Source: Streptomyces lacrimifluminis (GTDB taxonomy: Bacteria; Actinomycetota; Actinomycetes; Streptomycetales; Streptomycetaceae). Taken from it: a stretch of 64,000 nucleotides of DNA. Where the stretch lies: contig NZ_BMMU01000017.1 of assembly GCF_014646095.1 (NCBI RefSeq), forward strand, positions 105,142-169,141, read 5' to 3'. Positions 7,312 through 16,199 of the stretch are shown piece by piece. Made by a program: the position numbers and the translations under genes. The first letter of the stretch is position 1. The number at the start of each line of letters is the position of its first letter. The notes beneath the pieces were generated by a model. That model was given only the letters and a program-made list of their open reading frames with translations, ran no database searches and was not told the origin of the DNA.

Positions 7312-9891
7312 ATGGACCCGAACAGCCAGGGCTCCGAGGAGTACGGCCACGACGCCGACGGCACCACGCCGCGTCAGCGCCCGCCTCGTGACGCCCTCAC
7401 ATCCGACTTCGGCCAGCACACGCCCGCGCTCGCCCGCACGGCGCAGCTCGTCTCGGGCGACTACCTGCTCACGGTCAACCCCGTCGACGGCAGCGAGATA
7501 GAGGTCTGCCCGCCCGGCGAACGGCCCGGCCGGCCCGCCAAGTTCACGGCGGCCGAGCGCGCCGAGGTCACCCGAGCCGCGAGGCCACCCGTACCGCCCG
7601 GGCCCGCGCAGCCCGAACTGCCGCTCCTGGAGCGCGACGGCGAGCGCGAACGGCTGGTGCGACTACTGGCCCGGGGCCGTTCCGTACGGCTGACCGGCCC
7701 GGCCGGCTCCGGCCGCACCACGCTCCTCGACGCCGTCGCCGCGGACTGCGCGGACCTCGCGCCCGACGGCGTGGTCCGCCTCACCGGTCTCCACCGCACC
7801 AAGACCGACCTGCTCTACGACCTCTTCTACGCCGTCTACAGCGCACCCCTGTACCGGCCGGAACCGGACGAACTGCACGCCCTCGTCCGTGAGGCCGGCG
7901 CGGTCGTCGTCCTCGACGACGTGGAGTTCGGCGGCGCCGCGCTCGACGAACTCCTCGACGCGACCCCCGAGTGCGCCTTTCTGATCAGCGCCACCCCCGA
8001 CGTGCCGGCGCCGTCCGCCGACTCACTGGTCGAGGAGATGTTCCTCGACGGCCTCGACCGGGCAGGCGGCCTGGAGCTGCTGGAGCGTGCCGTCGGCCGG
8101 GTCCTGACCGAGGAGGAGGCCAACTGGGCCGGCGACCTCTGGTTCGAGTCCGAGGGGCTGCCCCTGCGGTTCGTCCAGGCCGGCGCCCTGCTCAGGCAGC
8201 GCGACGGTCTGCGTGCCGGCGCCGACGCCCTCGACGGGTTCGGCGTCTTCGAGGACACCCCGGTCGACGCGCCCTTCGACACCGGCGACGAGGACGACGT
8301 ACCGCTGCCCTCGCTCGCCGAGGGAGCCGCGCCCGCGCCGCTGCTCGCGTCCCGGCTCAGCGTGTCCGCGAGGGAGACCCTGCGGTTCGCCGTCGCGCTC
8401 GGCGGTGAGGTTCCCCACCAGGCCCATCTGCCCGCACTGGTCGGTGACACCCACGCGGACGCCGCCCTCGGTGAGCTGCTCGGCTGCGCCCTCGTCTCCC
8501 CGGTCGGCTCCCACTACCGGCTCGCGGCCGGGGTACGGGCCCAGCTGGAGGCCGCCGGATACGGCGAAGGCGCCCAGGACCGGGCCTTCACCGCCGCCCA
8601 GCACTACGCCTGGTGGGCCGGACACCCTTCCGTCACCCCCGAGCGGGTCTGTGCGGAGGCCGACGCCCTGCTCGCCGCCCTCGCCGTGCTGGTCCCCGCG
8701 ACCACACCGCCGGGGGAGGGCGAGGAGAGCACGGCCGTACAGCTGGCCCGCACGGCGGCGCCCGCCTTCGCGGCAGGTCTGTACTGGAGCGCTTGGGAAC
8801 ACGTCCTGCACTCCGGAGCCGAGGCTGCCCGGCTCGCCGGGGAGGTTTCGGAACAGGCCTATTTCCACCACGAGTTGGGCATACTCGCACTCTGCGGCGA
8901 ACAGCTCGACCAGGCCCGTGGTGAGCTGGAGGCCGCGATCGGCCTGCGCGGCGCCGTCGCCGACAAGCGCGGTACGGTCGCGGGCCGCCGCGCCCTCACC
9001 CTGGTCGCCGACCGGGCCGGCGACACCCCAGGCCCGGGTTCCGCGGCCGGTGAGGAGGTGCCGGACGCGCGCTACGAGGAGTCGGCGTCCCCGCCCGGCG
9101 GGGTCCCGGCGGTCTTCGGGGCCGCGGGCTACCCGCCGCTCAAGCCGTCGCCCACCGGTTCCGGTTCGGCTTCCGGTTCCGGCTACGGGGCCGGTGACTT
9201 CCCGGCAACGGTGATCACACCCCGGTCCGGGGGCGGCGGGGCGCACAAGGTCTCGACCGTCCAGCGGCTCGTGGGCGGTGCCCGGCGCAACCTCGTGGCG
9301 GTCGGTGCGGGCGCCCTGCTCGCGGCGGTGCTCGGCACGGTGGTGACGCTGGGAGCGACCTCGAACCCCAACGACGCGCCGTCCGACCAGGTCGGCGTCA
9401 ACCCGTCCGCCAGCGCGGGCAGCGACGACGACAGCCTGGGCGCAGACAAGGCCGACAACGGCGACAGTGACAGCGACGGCGACACCGGTACGGCCACCAG
9501 CCGGCCGACCGACCCGGGCCCCGACGGGACCATGGGCACCTCGGACGACCCGACGCCGCCCACGGACAGCCAGGAGCCGTCGGACAACCCTACGGGGACG
9601 AAAACGCCGGGGGGCGGGAGCAGCACGGGCGGGAGTACGCCGTCCACACCCTCCACCTCGCCGTCGACGACGCCCAGTTCCAACCCGTCGACGTCGACTT
9701 CTCCGTCGACACCGTCGTCCAACACGCCCACGCCTTCGGCGTCGGAGTCGGCCGAGCCGTCCGAGGAGCCGTCGCCCTCGGAACCTCCTGCCTCGGCCAG
9801 CGGCCCGGTCTCCAGCCCCGTCCAGTCCGAGTCGGCGAGCGAGTCGGCGAGCGCCCCGGTCGACACCGACGAGCCGACGCCGGTGATCTGA
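7312..9891 (+). CDS. Membrane-anchored STAND/NB-ARC-like NTPase with extracellular Ser/Thr/Pro-rich tail
   Basis: 859 residues. After a disordered N-terminus, an NTPase module carries Walker A TGPAGSGRTTLL (about 129-140), Walker B VVVLDDVEF (about 198-206), and a GLPL motif in SEGLPLRFVQ (about 280-289) followed by a winged-helix-like region, as in STAND signal ATPases. An Ala/Glu-rich helical stretch resembling TPR repeats follows (about 430-570). A Pro/Gly/Ser segment leads to one transmembrane helix (about 660-683). The last 175 residues are Ser, Thr, Pro, Asp and Glu rich, low-complexity, and predicted outside the cell. The ATG follows a G-rich site. It is monocistronic, with a strong terminator behind. 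Function unknown; a sensor or scaffold that couples the envelope to a cytoplasmic ATPase is a guess. Confidence 0.85.
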   Translation: MDPNSQGSEEYGHDADGTTPRQRPPRDALTSDFGQHTPALARTAQLVSGDYLLTVNPVDGSEIEVCPPGERPGRPAKFTAAERAEVTRAARPPVPPGPAQPELPLLERDGERERLVRLLARGRSVRLTGPAGSGRTTLLDAVAADCADLAPDGVVRLTGLHRTKTDLLYDLFYAVYSAPLYRPEPDELHALVREAGAVVVLDDVEFGGAALDELLDATPECAFLISATPDVPAPSADSLVEEMFLDGLDRAGGLELLERAVGRVLTEEEANWAGDLWFESEGLPLRFVQAGALLRQRDGLRAGADALDGFGVFEDTPVDAPFDTGDEDDVPLPSLAEGAAPAPLLASRLSVSARETLRFAVALGGEVPHQAHLPALVGDTHADAALGELLGCALVSPVGSHYRLAAGVRAQLEAAGYGEGAQDRAFTAAQHYAWWAGHPSVTPERVCAEADALLAALAVLVPATTPPGEGEESTAVQLARTAAPAFAAGLYWSAWEHVLHSGAEAARLAGEVSEQAYFHHELGILALCGEQLDQARGELEAAIGLRGAVADKRGTVAGRRALTLVADRAGDTPGPGSAAGEEVPDARYEESASPPGGVPAVFGAAGYPPLKPSPTGSGSASGSGYGAGDFPATVITPRSGGGGAHKVSTVQRLVGGARRNLVAVGAGALLAAVLGTVVTLGATSNPNDAPSDQVGVNPSASAGSDDDSLGADKADNGDSDSDGDTGTATSRPTDPGPDGTMGTSDDPTPPTDSQEPSDNPTGTKTPGGGSSTGGSTPSTPSTSPSTTPSSNPSTSTSPSTPSSNTPTPSASESAEPSEEPSPSEPPASASGPVSSPVQSESASESASAPVDTDEPTPVI

Positions 9892-9893
9892 CA

Positions 9894-9946
9894 GCACGTC
9901 GAAGGGGGCGGGCCCGTAACCAACGGACCCGCCCCCTTCGACGTGC
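9894..9946. terminator. Bidirectional terminator between the STAND NTPase gene and nucS
   Basis: A 23-bp inverted repeat with one mismatch (arms 9894-9916 and 9924-9946, loop TAACCAA) starts 3 bp after the NTPase stop and ends 41 bp before the nucS stop. Its position between convergent genes suggests it serves both. Confidence 0.85.
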
Positions 9947-9987
9947 AGCCACACAGTTGTGCCGAGCCGTACAGTCGTGAACCGGCC

Positions 9988-10659
9988 TCAGAACAGCCGG
10001 AGTTTGTCGTCCTCGATGCCGCGCAGCGCGTTGTAGTCGAGGACCGCGCAGCCGATGCCCCGGTCCGTGGCGAGGACGCGGGCCTGGGGCTTGATCTCCT
10101 GGGCGGCGAAGATGCCGCGGACCGGAGCGAGGTGCGGGTCGCGGTTCAACAGCTCCAGATAGCGCGTGAGTTGCTCCACGCCGTCGATCTCGCCGCGCCG
10201 TTTGATCTCCACCGCGACCGTCGCGCCCTCGGAGTCACGGCACAGGATGTCGACCGGGCCGATGGCCGTCATGTACTCGCGGCGGATGAGGGTGTAGCCG
10301 TCGCCGAGGGTCTCGATGCGGTCGGCGAGGAGTTCCTGAAGGTGCGCTTCCACGCCGTCCTTGATCAGGCCGGGGTCCACGCCGAGTTCGTGCGAGGAAT
10401 CGTGGAGGATCTCCTCCATCGTGATGATGAGCTTCTCGCCCGCCTTGTTGATGACGGTCCAGATCCCCTCCTCTTCTCCTGCCCCCTCCTTCAACGTGCA
10501 GGGCGGAGACATCCAGTTGAGAGGCTTGTAGGCGCGGTCGTCCGCGTGGATCGAGACGCTGCCGTCAGCCTTGACCAGGATGAGACGGGGGGCCGACGGG
10601 AGATGAGCGGTGAGCCGGCCCGCGTAGTCCACGGAACAGCGCGCAATGACGAGACGCAT
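9988..10659 (-). CDS. nucS: Mismatch-specific endonuclease NucS (EndoMS)
   Basis: Double-strand cleavage at mismatches; in actinobacteria this non-canonical mismatch repair replaces MutS/MutL. The 223-residue protein has the N-terminal dimerisation domain (MRLVIARCSVDYAGRL) and a C-terminal RecB-like nuclease domain with the catalytic Asp and Glu-Ile-Lys in GPVDILCRD and VAVEIKRRG, then QLTRYLELLNRD. The C-terminal KLRLF matches the sliding-clamp-binding tail. The ATG at 10659 matches the family N-terminus; the alternative three codons up is a TTG. It is convergent with the NTPase gene and divergent from the SCO5389-family gene, its usual neighbour in Streptomyces. Confidence 0.95.
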   Translation of the reverse strand: MRLVIARCSVDYAGRLTAHLPSAPRLILVKADGSVSIHADDRAYKPLNWMSPPCTLKEGAGEEEGIWTVINKAGEKLIITMEEILHDSSHELGVDPGLIKDGVEAHLQELLADRIETLGDGYTLIRREYMTAIGPVDILCRDSEGATVAVEIKRRGEIDGVEQLTRYLELLNRDPHLAPVRGIFAAQEIKPQARVLATDRGIGCAVLDYNALRGIEDDKLRLF

Positions 10660-10958
10660 GGTCGGCAACGCTACTCGACGCGCGGTGGTCCACGCGATTC
10701 GCCCACCTCAGAAGTGCCGACGTGGCCTCCGTGGTCCGAAGGAACATGCCACGGGCAACTGTTCGTTGTTGGCTGATTGTGTTCCTACGGGGACGGTTCT
10801 GACCGGTCCTGTATCCGCGTTTTCCTGGTGCCGTCACGGTCCGTTGCCTACGGTAGTAACCGGGAGGTCGCGATGCGTGTACGGAGCGTGCTCGGTGTCG
10901 CGGACTCCCTTTCCCTGTCCGGCAACCCCTGCGATCCGGGGGTGCGAGAGGAGAACTC

Positions 10959-11351
10959 ATGTCGCTCGACGTCTCACCGGCCCTACTCGAACAGGCCGAG
11001 CGAGGCGAGGTCGACGAAGCCGCCTTCGTCGACTGCGTCCGGACCTCCCTGCCCTACGCATGGGAGATGATCAGCTCCCTGGTGGCCCAGCTGAAGGTGG
11101 ACGGCGGAGACTTCGCCGACAACCAGACGCCGCCGCCGGACGAGCAGGCAAGGGGCCAGCTGCTACGTGCGCTGGCGAGTGACGCGATACGCGGCGCGCT
11201 GCAGCGGCACTTCGGTGTCCGGCTGGCCTTCCAGAACTGCCACCGGGTGGCGGTGTTCCCGCTGGACGCCTCGGTTGACGTCAAGCTGGACCGCTTCACC
11301 TCGGTGCGCAGCCAGTTGCTGAACCAGTCGCCGGAATTCCGGGACTGCTGA
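10959..11351 (+). CDS. SCO5389-family conserved hypothetical protein
   Basis: 130-residue soluble protein beginning MSLDVSPALLEQAERGEVDE, with a helical N-terminal half (FVDCVRTSLPYAWEMISSLV), an acidic linker containing PPPDEQARGQLL and a mixed C-terminal half ending SPEFRDC. There is no signal peptide or membrane helix and no catalytic motif I can name. GAGAGGAGAAC stands at a proper distance from the ATG. It is conserved next to nucS in Streptomyces as I recall, which hints at a DNA-related or simply syntenic role; function unknown. Confidence 0.85.
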   Translation: MSLDVSPALLEQAERGEVDEAAFVDCVRTSLPYAWEMISSLVAQLKVDGGDFADNQTPPPDEQARGQLLRALASDAIRGALQRHFGVRLAFQNCHRVAVFPLDASVDVKLDRFTSVRSQLLNQSPEFRDC

Positions 11352-11368
11352 CGGGATCAGGGCACCGG

Positions 11369-11413
11369 CTTGCCGCTCCGTACGCGGGAGGTGTTTCTGT
11401 GCGGGGCGGCAAG
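11369..11413. terminator. Weak candidate terminator between convergent genes
   Basis: CTTGCCGC (11369-11376) and GCGGCAAG (11406-11413) form an 8-bp perfect stem around a 29-nt loop, 18 bp after the SCO5389-family stop and 22 bp before the stop of the convergent oxidoreductase gene. The large loop lowers confidence. Confidence 0.35.
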
Positions 11414-11434
11414 CTCCCTGCGACAGCCGGGTGT

Positions 11435-12463
11435 TCAGCGCAGCTGGGTGAGTACCTCGGTCCCCAGCCGCCGTACGTTCTCCTCGGTGGCCGCCAGGTC
11501 GCCGGACCCCTCGACGAGCAGGGCGAAGCGAGAGATGCCCGTCCGTTCGGAGGTCGCCGCGAGCCGGTCGGCGCAGAGCCTGGCCGTGCCCACCGGGTGC
11601 AGCCCGCAGAGGAGTTCGGTGTACGCCACGGGGTCCCGCATCGAACGCGCCCTGCCGTCCACCGTGACATGCGCTTCCAGCCCCTGTCGCAGCCAGCCCG
11701 GCATCGCCTTCATCAGCGTCTCGACCGCGTCCGTGCGCCGGTCCGCGATCTGGCAGACGCCGGCCGACACATGGGCGGCGCCCCGGATCTCGTCAACCGG
11801 GCGTCCCGCCGCACGCGCGTACTGCCGCCACAGGCCGACCATCTCGGCCTTCTCCTCGTCCCCGACATGCATCCCGAGGAGCATCGGCAGCCCGCGCTCG
11901 GCGGCCAGCCGCACGCTCGACGGCGAGGTGCACGCGACGACGACCTCCGGCCCCGCGGTGTCCGTCAGCGACTCCGACGGGCTGGGTACGACGGGCACCT
12001 CGCGGAACCTGAACCGGTCGCCGTCGGCCGACACGGACGGTTCGCGCAGCCAGCGGAGCAGCAGATCGAGTGACTCCGGGAACGCCGTCTCGTACGCCTC
12101 GACCCCCGTCCCGAACACCTCCAGGTCGATCCACGGCCCGCCGCGCCCCACGCCCAGCGTGAACCGTCCGCCCGACGCCAGATGCAGCAGCGCCGCCTGT
12201 TCGCCGAGGGCGACGGGGTGGGTGGTGGGCAGGACGCTCACCGCCGTACCGATCCGGATGCGCCGGGTGCGGCCCAGCAGCAGAGCGGCCAGGGTCGTCG
12301 CCGACGGGCAGGTGCCGTACGGCACGAAGTGGTGCTCCGCCAGCCAGACCGTGTCGAGACCCGCCTCCTCGGCGACCTCCGCGGACCTGACAGCTCGGTG
12401 CAGCGCCTCCCCCTGGCCCTGGCCCGGGAACTGGGCCGCCAGCACAAAACTTCCTACGCGCAT
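11435..12463 (-). CDS. LLM-class flavin-dependent oxidoreductase
   Basis: 342-residue luciferase-like (bacterial luciferase alpha fold) protein that would use FMNH2 or F420. It begins MRVGSFVLAAQFPGQGQGEA, has HRAVRSAEVAEEAGLDTVWLAEHHF early on, GRTRRIRIGTAVSVLP in the barrel and LASGGRFTLGVGRGGP as the typical LLM strand-loop. The substrate cannot be told. The ORF is open 21 codons further up, but the chosen ATG has AGGAAAGAG at the right distance and matches the family start. Monocistronic; the next gene upstream is divergent. Confidence 0.9.
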   Translation of the reverse strand: MRVGSFVLAAQFPGQGQGEALHRAVRSAEVAEEAGLDTVWLAEHHFVPYGTCPSATTLAALLLGRTRRIRIGTAVSVLPTTHPVALGEQAALLHLASGGRFTLGVGRGGPWIDLEVFGTGVEAYETAFPESLDLLLRWLREPSVSADGDRFRFREVPVVPSPSESLTDTAGPEVVVACTSPSSVRLAAERGLPMLLGMHVGDEEKAEMVGLWRQYARAAGRPVDEIRGAAHVSAGVCQIADRRTDAVETLMKAMPGWLRQGLEAHVTVDGRARSMRDPVAYTELLCGLHPVGTARLCADRLAATSERTGISRFALLVEGSGDLAATEENVRRLGTEVLTQLR

Positions 12464-12742
12464 TGCTCTTTCCTGCTTCCTAGGCCCCGACGCGGAGCTC
12501 CCCCGCACGGCATAACCGCTCGACACGTGCCGAAGTCACGGCTTGGCGGAGAGATAGGCGGATTGTCTGCAGAATCGAGCAGCCGGGAGGGGAGAGGCCG
12601 GGGTGCCGATGGCGAGCCGACGGGGGATTCGAGAGAGGGTTCGAGCGAGGTGATGCGGAGGCCCTGGTTCACGTCTACCCCGGATCGTGCCGCGTAGGCT
12701 GGATACGACTCGTGCCCCCCGAACCGCTCCGTGAGGTGTCCT

Positions 12743-13078
12743 GTGTCCCCGCGTCGCAACCGCCCCCAAGGCCCCGGCGGCTCGTCCGGCCGGAGCGCCG
12801 ACGGGGACGATTCCCGCCGCTACGGCGGCTTCCAGTCCTCGGAGAGCTGGCGGGGCGAGAGCTGGAACGTCCGGAATGTGGTGGGCGCCGGGGCCCAGGG
12901 CAAGACCTACCGCTGCCCCGGCTGCGACCAGCTGATCCCGTCCGGCGTCCCGCATGTCGTCGCGTGGGCCGAGCACGCGGGTGTGGACGACCGGCGGCAC
13001 TGGCACAAGGCGTGCTGGAACGCGAAGGACCGCCGCACCACACGGGTGCAGCGGTCCCGTAACGCACCGAGGTTCTGA
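12743..13078 (+). CDS. Small zinc-binding-like hypothetical protein
   Basis: 111-residue basic protein. The N-terminal third is disordered (Arg/Pro/Gly/Ser, MSPRRNRPQGPGG). The C-terminal part has a CPGC knuckle (in TYRCPGCDQLIPSG), then HVVAWAEHAG and HWHKACW, which together look like a Cys2-His/Cys zinc ribbon or a degenerate HNH-type fold. Two GTG starts are possible; the inner one at 12743 is preferred because GTGAGG lies 8 bp upstream, the outer (12731) adds four residues. Similar Streptomyces proteins are often labelled ATP/GTP-binding, but I see no P-loop. Function unknown. Confidence 0.75.
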   Translation: MSPRRNRPQGPGGSSGRSADGDDSRRYGGFQSSESWRGESWNVRNVVGAGAQGKTYRCPGCDQLIPSGVPHVVAWAEHAGVDDRRHWHKACWNAKDRRTTRVQRSRNAPRF

Positions 13079-13130
13079 CCGGGTTTCCGAACTCGCCCAG
13101 CAGCCCGGGGAGTTCACGCGTTGGGGTGAA

Positions 13131-13991
13131 TCACACGTCCCGTCGGTCCAGCAGCACGAAGGCGCCGGCGATCGCCGCGGCCGTCAGCCCGACGAGCAGG
13201 CCGAGCTGTGCGCCGCCGGCGGCGTTCTCGTTGTCCAGCCCGAAGATCTTGGCGAGGGCGTTGGGCGCGTTGTACTCCATCATCTTCTCGCCGATCGTCC
13301 GCATGCTCTCGGACAGCATCAGGAACGCGGGCAGGATCGCCGGCACCAGGACGAGGCCCAGCATCGCGGTGATCGCGCCCGCCGAGTGACGCAGCATCGA
13401 GCCGACCGCGAGGGCGAGCACACCGAGCAGCGAGACGTACAGCGCGCCCATGACGACCGTGCCGCCCCACGCCTTGCCCTCGCCGCCGCTGTGCATCGCC
13501 TCGGTCATCAGTCCGACGAAACCGATGGCGAACGCGGACACGACAAAGGCGACAGCGAAGAAGATGATCAGCTTGGCGGCGAGCACCCGGTGGCGCTGCG
13601 GCGAGGCGGTGAACGTCGTACGGATCATGCCCGTGCCGTACTCCGACGAGATGACCAGCACACCCAGCGTGATCAGGCAGATCTGCCCGAGGACCAGCCC
13701 GAAGAACGCGGTGATGGTGTAGGGCACGTTCCCGAAGTCTTCGTCCTGGGTCTGCGAGGCGACCAGCAGACCGATGCCGACGACGAGGAGCAGGAAGACC
13801 CCGAGCGTCCACATCGTGGAGCGGACCGACTTGATCTTCGTCCACTCGGAGGCCAGGGCATGACCGAGGTGCGTGCGCGTGACCGGGATCGGCGAGGTGT
13901 AGAGGGAGTACGGAGTGCCGGGCGCCGCCTGCCGGTCGGGTGCGGCCTGCGGTGCCAGCTGCTGCGTCGGGGGCTGCTGGGGCGTGCTCAT
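13131..13991 (-). CDS. ABC-2 type transporter permease (module 1)
   Basis: 286-residue membrane subunit of an ABC-2 exporter. A Gln/Pro-rich cytoplasmic N-terminus (about 1-35) precedes LASEWTKIKSVRSTMWTLGV, the signature start of this permease family. Six hydrophobic segments follow, and a short FVLLDRRDV tail closes the protein. Its ATG overlaps the stop of the ATPase gene (ATGA), so both are made together. Closest relative in the window is the permease of module 2, which has the same SEWTKIRSVASTVWTLG start and the same LLxxRD(V/A) end. Substrate unknown; these systems export lipids, drugs or peptides. Confidence 0.9.
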   Translation of the reverse strand: MSTPQQPPTQQLAPQAAPDRQAAPGTPYSLYTSPIPVTRTHLGHALASEWTKIKSVRSTMWTLGVFLLLVVGIGLLVASQTQDEDFGNVPYTITAFFGLVLGQICLITLGVLVISSEYGTGMIRTTFTASPQRHRVLAAKLIIFFAVAFVVSAFAIGFVGLMTEAMHSGGEGKAWGGTVVMGALYVSLLGVLALAVGSMLRHSAGAITAMLGLVLVPAILPAFLMLSESMRTIGEKMMEYNAPNALAKIFGLDNENAAGGAQLGLLVGLTAAAIAGAFVLLDRRDV

Positions 13992-15208
13992 CGGGCGTCC
14001 TCGGGCTTGGTCAGGGCGGGGGCGGCGGGAGCGGCGGGCGCCTGCTGAGGGGCGGCGGGCTGCGCGTACGGGTTCGCGTGGTCACCGGCGGGAGCGCCGC
14101 CGGGGCCGCCAGGAGCGCCGTACGGGCCCGCCGGCGGGCCCGGCTGCCCGGGCGCCGCGAACGGCGGCTGACCGCCCTGCTGGGGCGGCGGCGGGGCGTA
14201 CCAGCCGGGCTGGCCCTGCCCCGGGACCGGCATCTGCACCGGCGGCTGCGCGCCCGGCGGCAGCGGCTGCTGGAGCCCGGCCCTCTGGTCGACGGTCGAG
14301 CGGTAGTCGACGGCGCCCTGCGTCATCCGCATGTACGCCTCCTCCAGCGACGCCTGGTGCGGCGACAGCTCCCACAGGCGTACGTCGGCGGAGTGCGCCA
14401 GGTCGCTGATGCGGTGCAGCGGCAGGCCCATGACGCGCAGTGCGCCGTCCTGCTCGGGCAGCACCTGCCCGCCCGCCTCGGTCAGCGACGCCGTCAGCTT
14501 CTCGCGCTGCTGCGGCTCGGTATCCGGCGTGCGTACGCGCGCGAAGTCGGCCGAGTTGGTGGAGATGAAGTCCCGCACGCTCATGTCGGACAGCAGCTGT
14601 CCGCGCCCGATCACGATGAGGTGGTCGGCGGTCAGCGCCATCTCGCTCATCAGGTGGGAGGAGACGAACACGGTCCGCCCCTCCGCCGCGAGCGCCTTCA
14701 TCAGGTTGCGCACCCAGAGGATGCCCTCGGGGTCGAGGCCGTTGACCGGCTCGTCGAAGAGCAGTACCTGGGGGTCGCCGAGGAGCGCGGCGGCGATGCC
14801 GAGCCGCTGTCCCATGCCGAGCGAGAACCCCTTGGAGCGCTTGCGGGCCACGTCCTGGAGCCCGACGACCCCGAGCACCTCGTCCACGCGCCGCGCCGGG
14901 ATGCCCGAGAGCTGGGCCAGGCACAGCAGGTGGTTACGGGCGTGCCGGCCGCCGTGCACCGCCTTGGCGTCGAGCAGCGCGCCCACCTGCCGGGGGGCGT
15001 TGGGCAGCTTGCGGTAAGGGAAGCCGCCGATCGTCACCCGGCCCGAGGTGGGCTGGTCGAGGCCGAGGATCATCCTCATCGTCGTCGACTTGCCGGACCC
15101 GTTGGGGCCGAGGAAGCCGGTGACGGACCCCGGCCGCACCTGGAAGGAAAGGTTGTACACGGCCGTCTTGTCGCCGTAGCGCTTCGTCAGGCCGACTGCC
15201 TCGATCAT
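13988..15208 (-). CDS. ABC exporter ATP-binding protein with Pro/Gly-rich C-terminal extension (module 1)
   Basis: 406 residues. The ATPase domain (about 1-230) has Walker A GPNGSGKSTT, the signature KGFSLGMGQRLG, Walker B VLLFDEPVNGLDPEG and the His switch in VSSHLMSEM. A DrrA-like C-terminal domain (about 230-300) is followed by roughly 100 residues rich in Pro, Gly, Gln and Ala, much longer than in the paralog of module 2 and probably disordered. A GTG three codons further up is possible; the ATG has CGGAGC just ahead. Coupled by ATGA overlap to the permease gene downstream. Confidence 0.9.
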   Translation of the reverse strand: MIEAVGLTKRYGDKTAVYNLSFQVRPGSVTGFLGPNGSGKSTTMRMILGLDQPTSGRVTIGGFPYRKLPNAPRQVGALLDAKAVHGGRHARNHLLCLAQLSGIPARRVDEVLGVVGLQDVARKRSKGFSLGMGQRLGIAAALLGDPQVLLFDEPVNGLDPEGILWVRNLMKALAAEGRTVFVSSHLMSEMALTADHLIVIGRGQLLSDMSVRDFISTNSADFARVRTPDTEPQQREKLTASLTEAGGQVLPEQDGALRVMGLPLHRISDLAHSADVRLWELSPHQASLEEAYMRMTQGAVDYRSTVDQRAGLQQPLPPGAQPPVQMPVPGQGQPGWYAPPPPQQGGQPPFAAPGQPGPPAGPYGAPGGPGGAPAGDHANPYAQPAAPQQAPAAPAAPALTKPEDAR

Positions 15209-15428
15209 GCTCCGCACCCACCGAAAAATTCAGGACAGCAGGGCACATGCCCCCGTAAGGATTAGGAGCTTATCCGGACACTGACGGTTCCCTTCAAGGG
15301 GCGGAAAAATGTCGGGTGCATGCCGTCCCCCGAAGGGGCGAGGGACTGCGTCGATACGCGGCGCCGTCACGGGCGCGACAGCCCCCACCGGCCCGCGGCG
15401 AAGAAACCGCCCCCCCCCGGCGGACCGC

Positions 15429-16199
15429 TCACGCGTCCCGCTGCTTCAGCAGCACATAGCCGCCGAGCAGGGCCACGACGACCCACCCCACCATGATGGC
15501 GAGCCCGCCCCAGGGACCGTAGGGAGTGTCGTTGTCGACCGGGGTGACCACCTGCATGATCTTGCTGCCGGCCTGGTCGGGCAGATAGCGGGCGATCTTC
15601 TTCGTCGCCGAGACCGCGCCCAGGATGTTGGAGATCAGGAAGAAGAACGGCATCAGGATGCCCAGCGACAGCATCGGGCTGCGCAGCATCGCGGCCACGC
15701 CCATGGAGAACAGGGCGATCAGCGTCATGTAGAGCGCCCCGCCGAGGACCGCGCGCAGTACGCCCGGATCGCCGATGGACGTCGAATGTCCGCCCAGCAT
15801 CGCCTGCCCGAGGAAGAACGCGGCGAAGCTGGTGACGATCCCGACCGCGAAGGCGAGCCCGGCCGCCACCGCGAGCTTGCAGGCGAGGAACGTGCCGCGC
15901 TGCGGTACGGCGGCCAGCGAGGTGCGGATCATGCCGGTGCTGTACTCGTTCGACACGACGAGCACCCCGAACACGATCATCGCGAGCTGCCCGAGACTCA
16001 TCCCCGCGAAACTGGTGTACGTCGGGTCGAAGGACAGCCGGTCCTTCTCGCTGAGGTCGCTCCACTGGTTCTTGAAGAGCAGCGAGATCAGCGCGCCGAG
16101 CGCGATCGTCACCACGGCCGCGAGACCGAGCGTCCACACCGTGGACGCCACCGACCGGATCTTGGTCCACTCGGACCGGATGACCTGAGCGGCCGTCAT
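15429..16199 (-). CDS. ABC-2 type transporter permease (module 2)
   Basis: 256-residue ABC-2 permease starting MTAAQVIRSEWTKIRSVAST, with six predicted membrane segments (first at about 22-44, last at about 230-250) and the ending VLLKQRDA. The start overlaps the stop of the module 2 ATPase gene by ATGA. It is clearly paralogous to the module 1 permease, though it lacks the Gln/Pro-rich N-terminal extension. Substrate unknown. Confidence 0.9.
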   Translation of the reverse strand: MTAAQVIRSEWTKIRSVASTVWTLGLAAVVTIALGALISLLFKNQWSDLSEKDRLSFDPTYTSFAGMSLGQLAMIVFGVLVVSNEYSTGMIRTSLAAVPQRGTFLACKLAVAAGLAFAVGIVTSFAAFFLGQAMLGGHSTSIGDPGVLRAVLGGALYMTLIALFSMGVAAMLRSPMLSLGILMPFFFLISNILGAVSATKKIARYLPDQAGSKIMQVVTPVDNDTPYGPWGGLAIMVGWVVVALLGGYVLLKQRDA

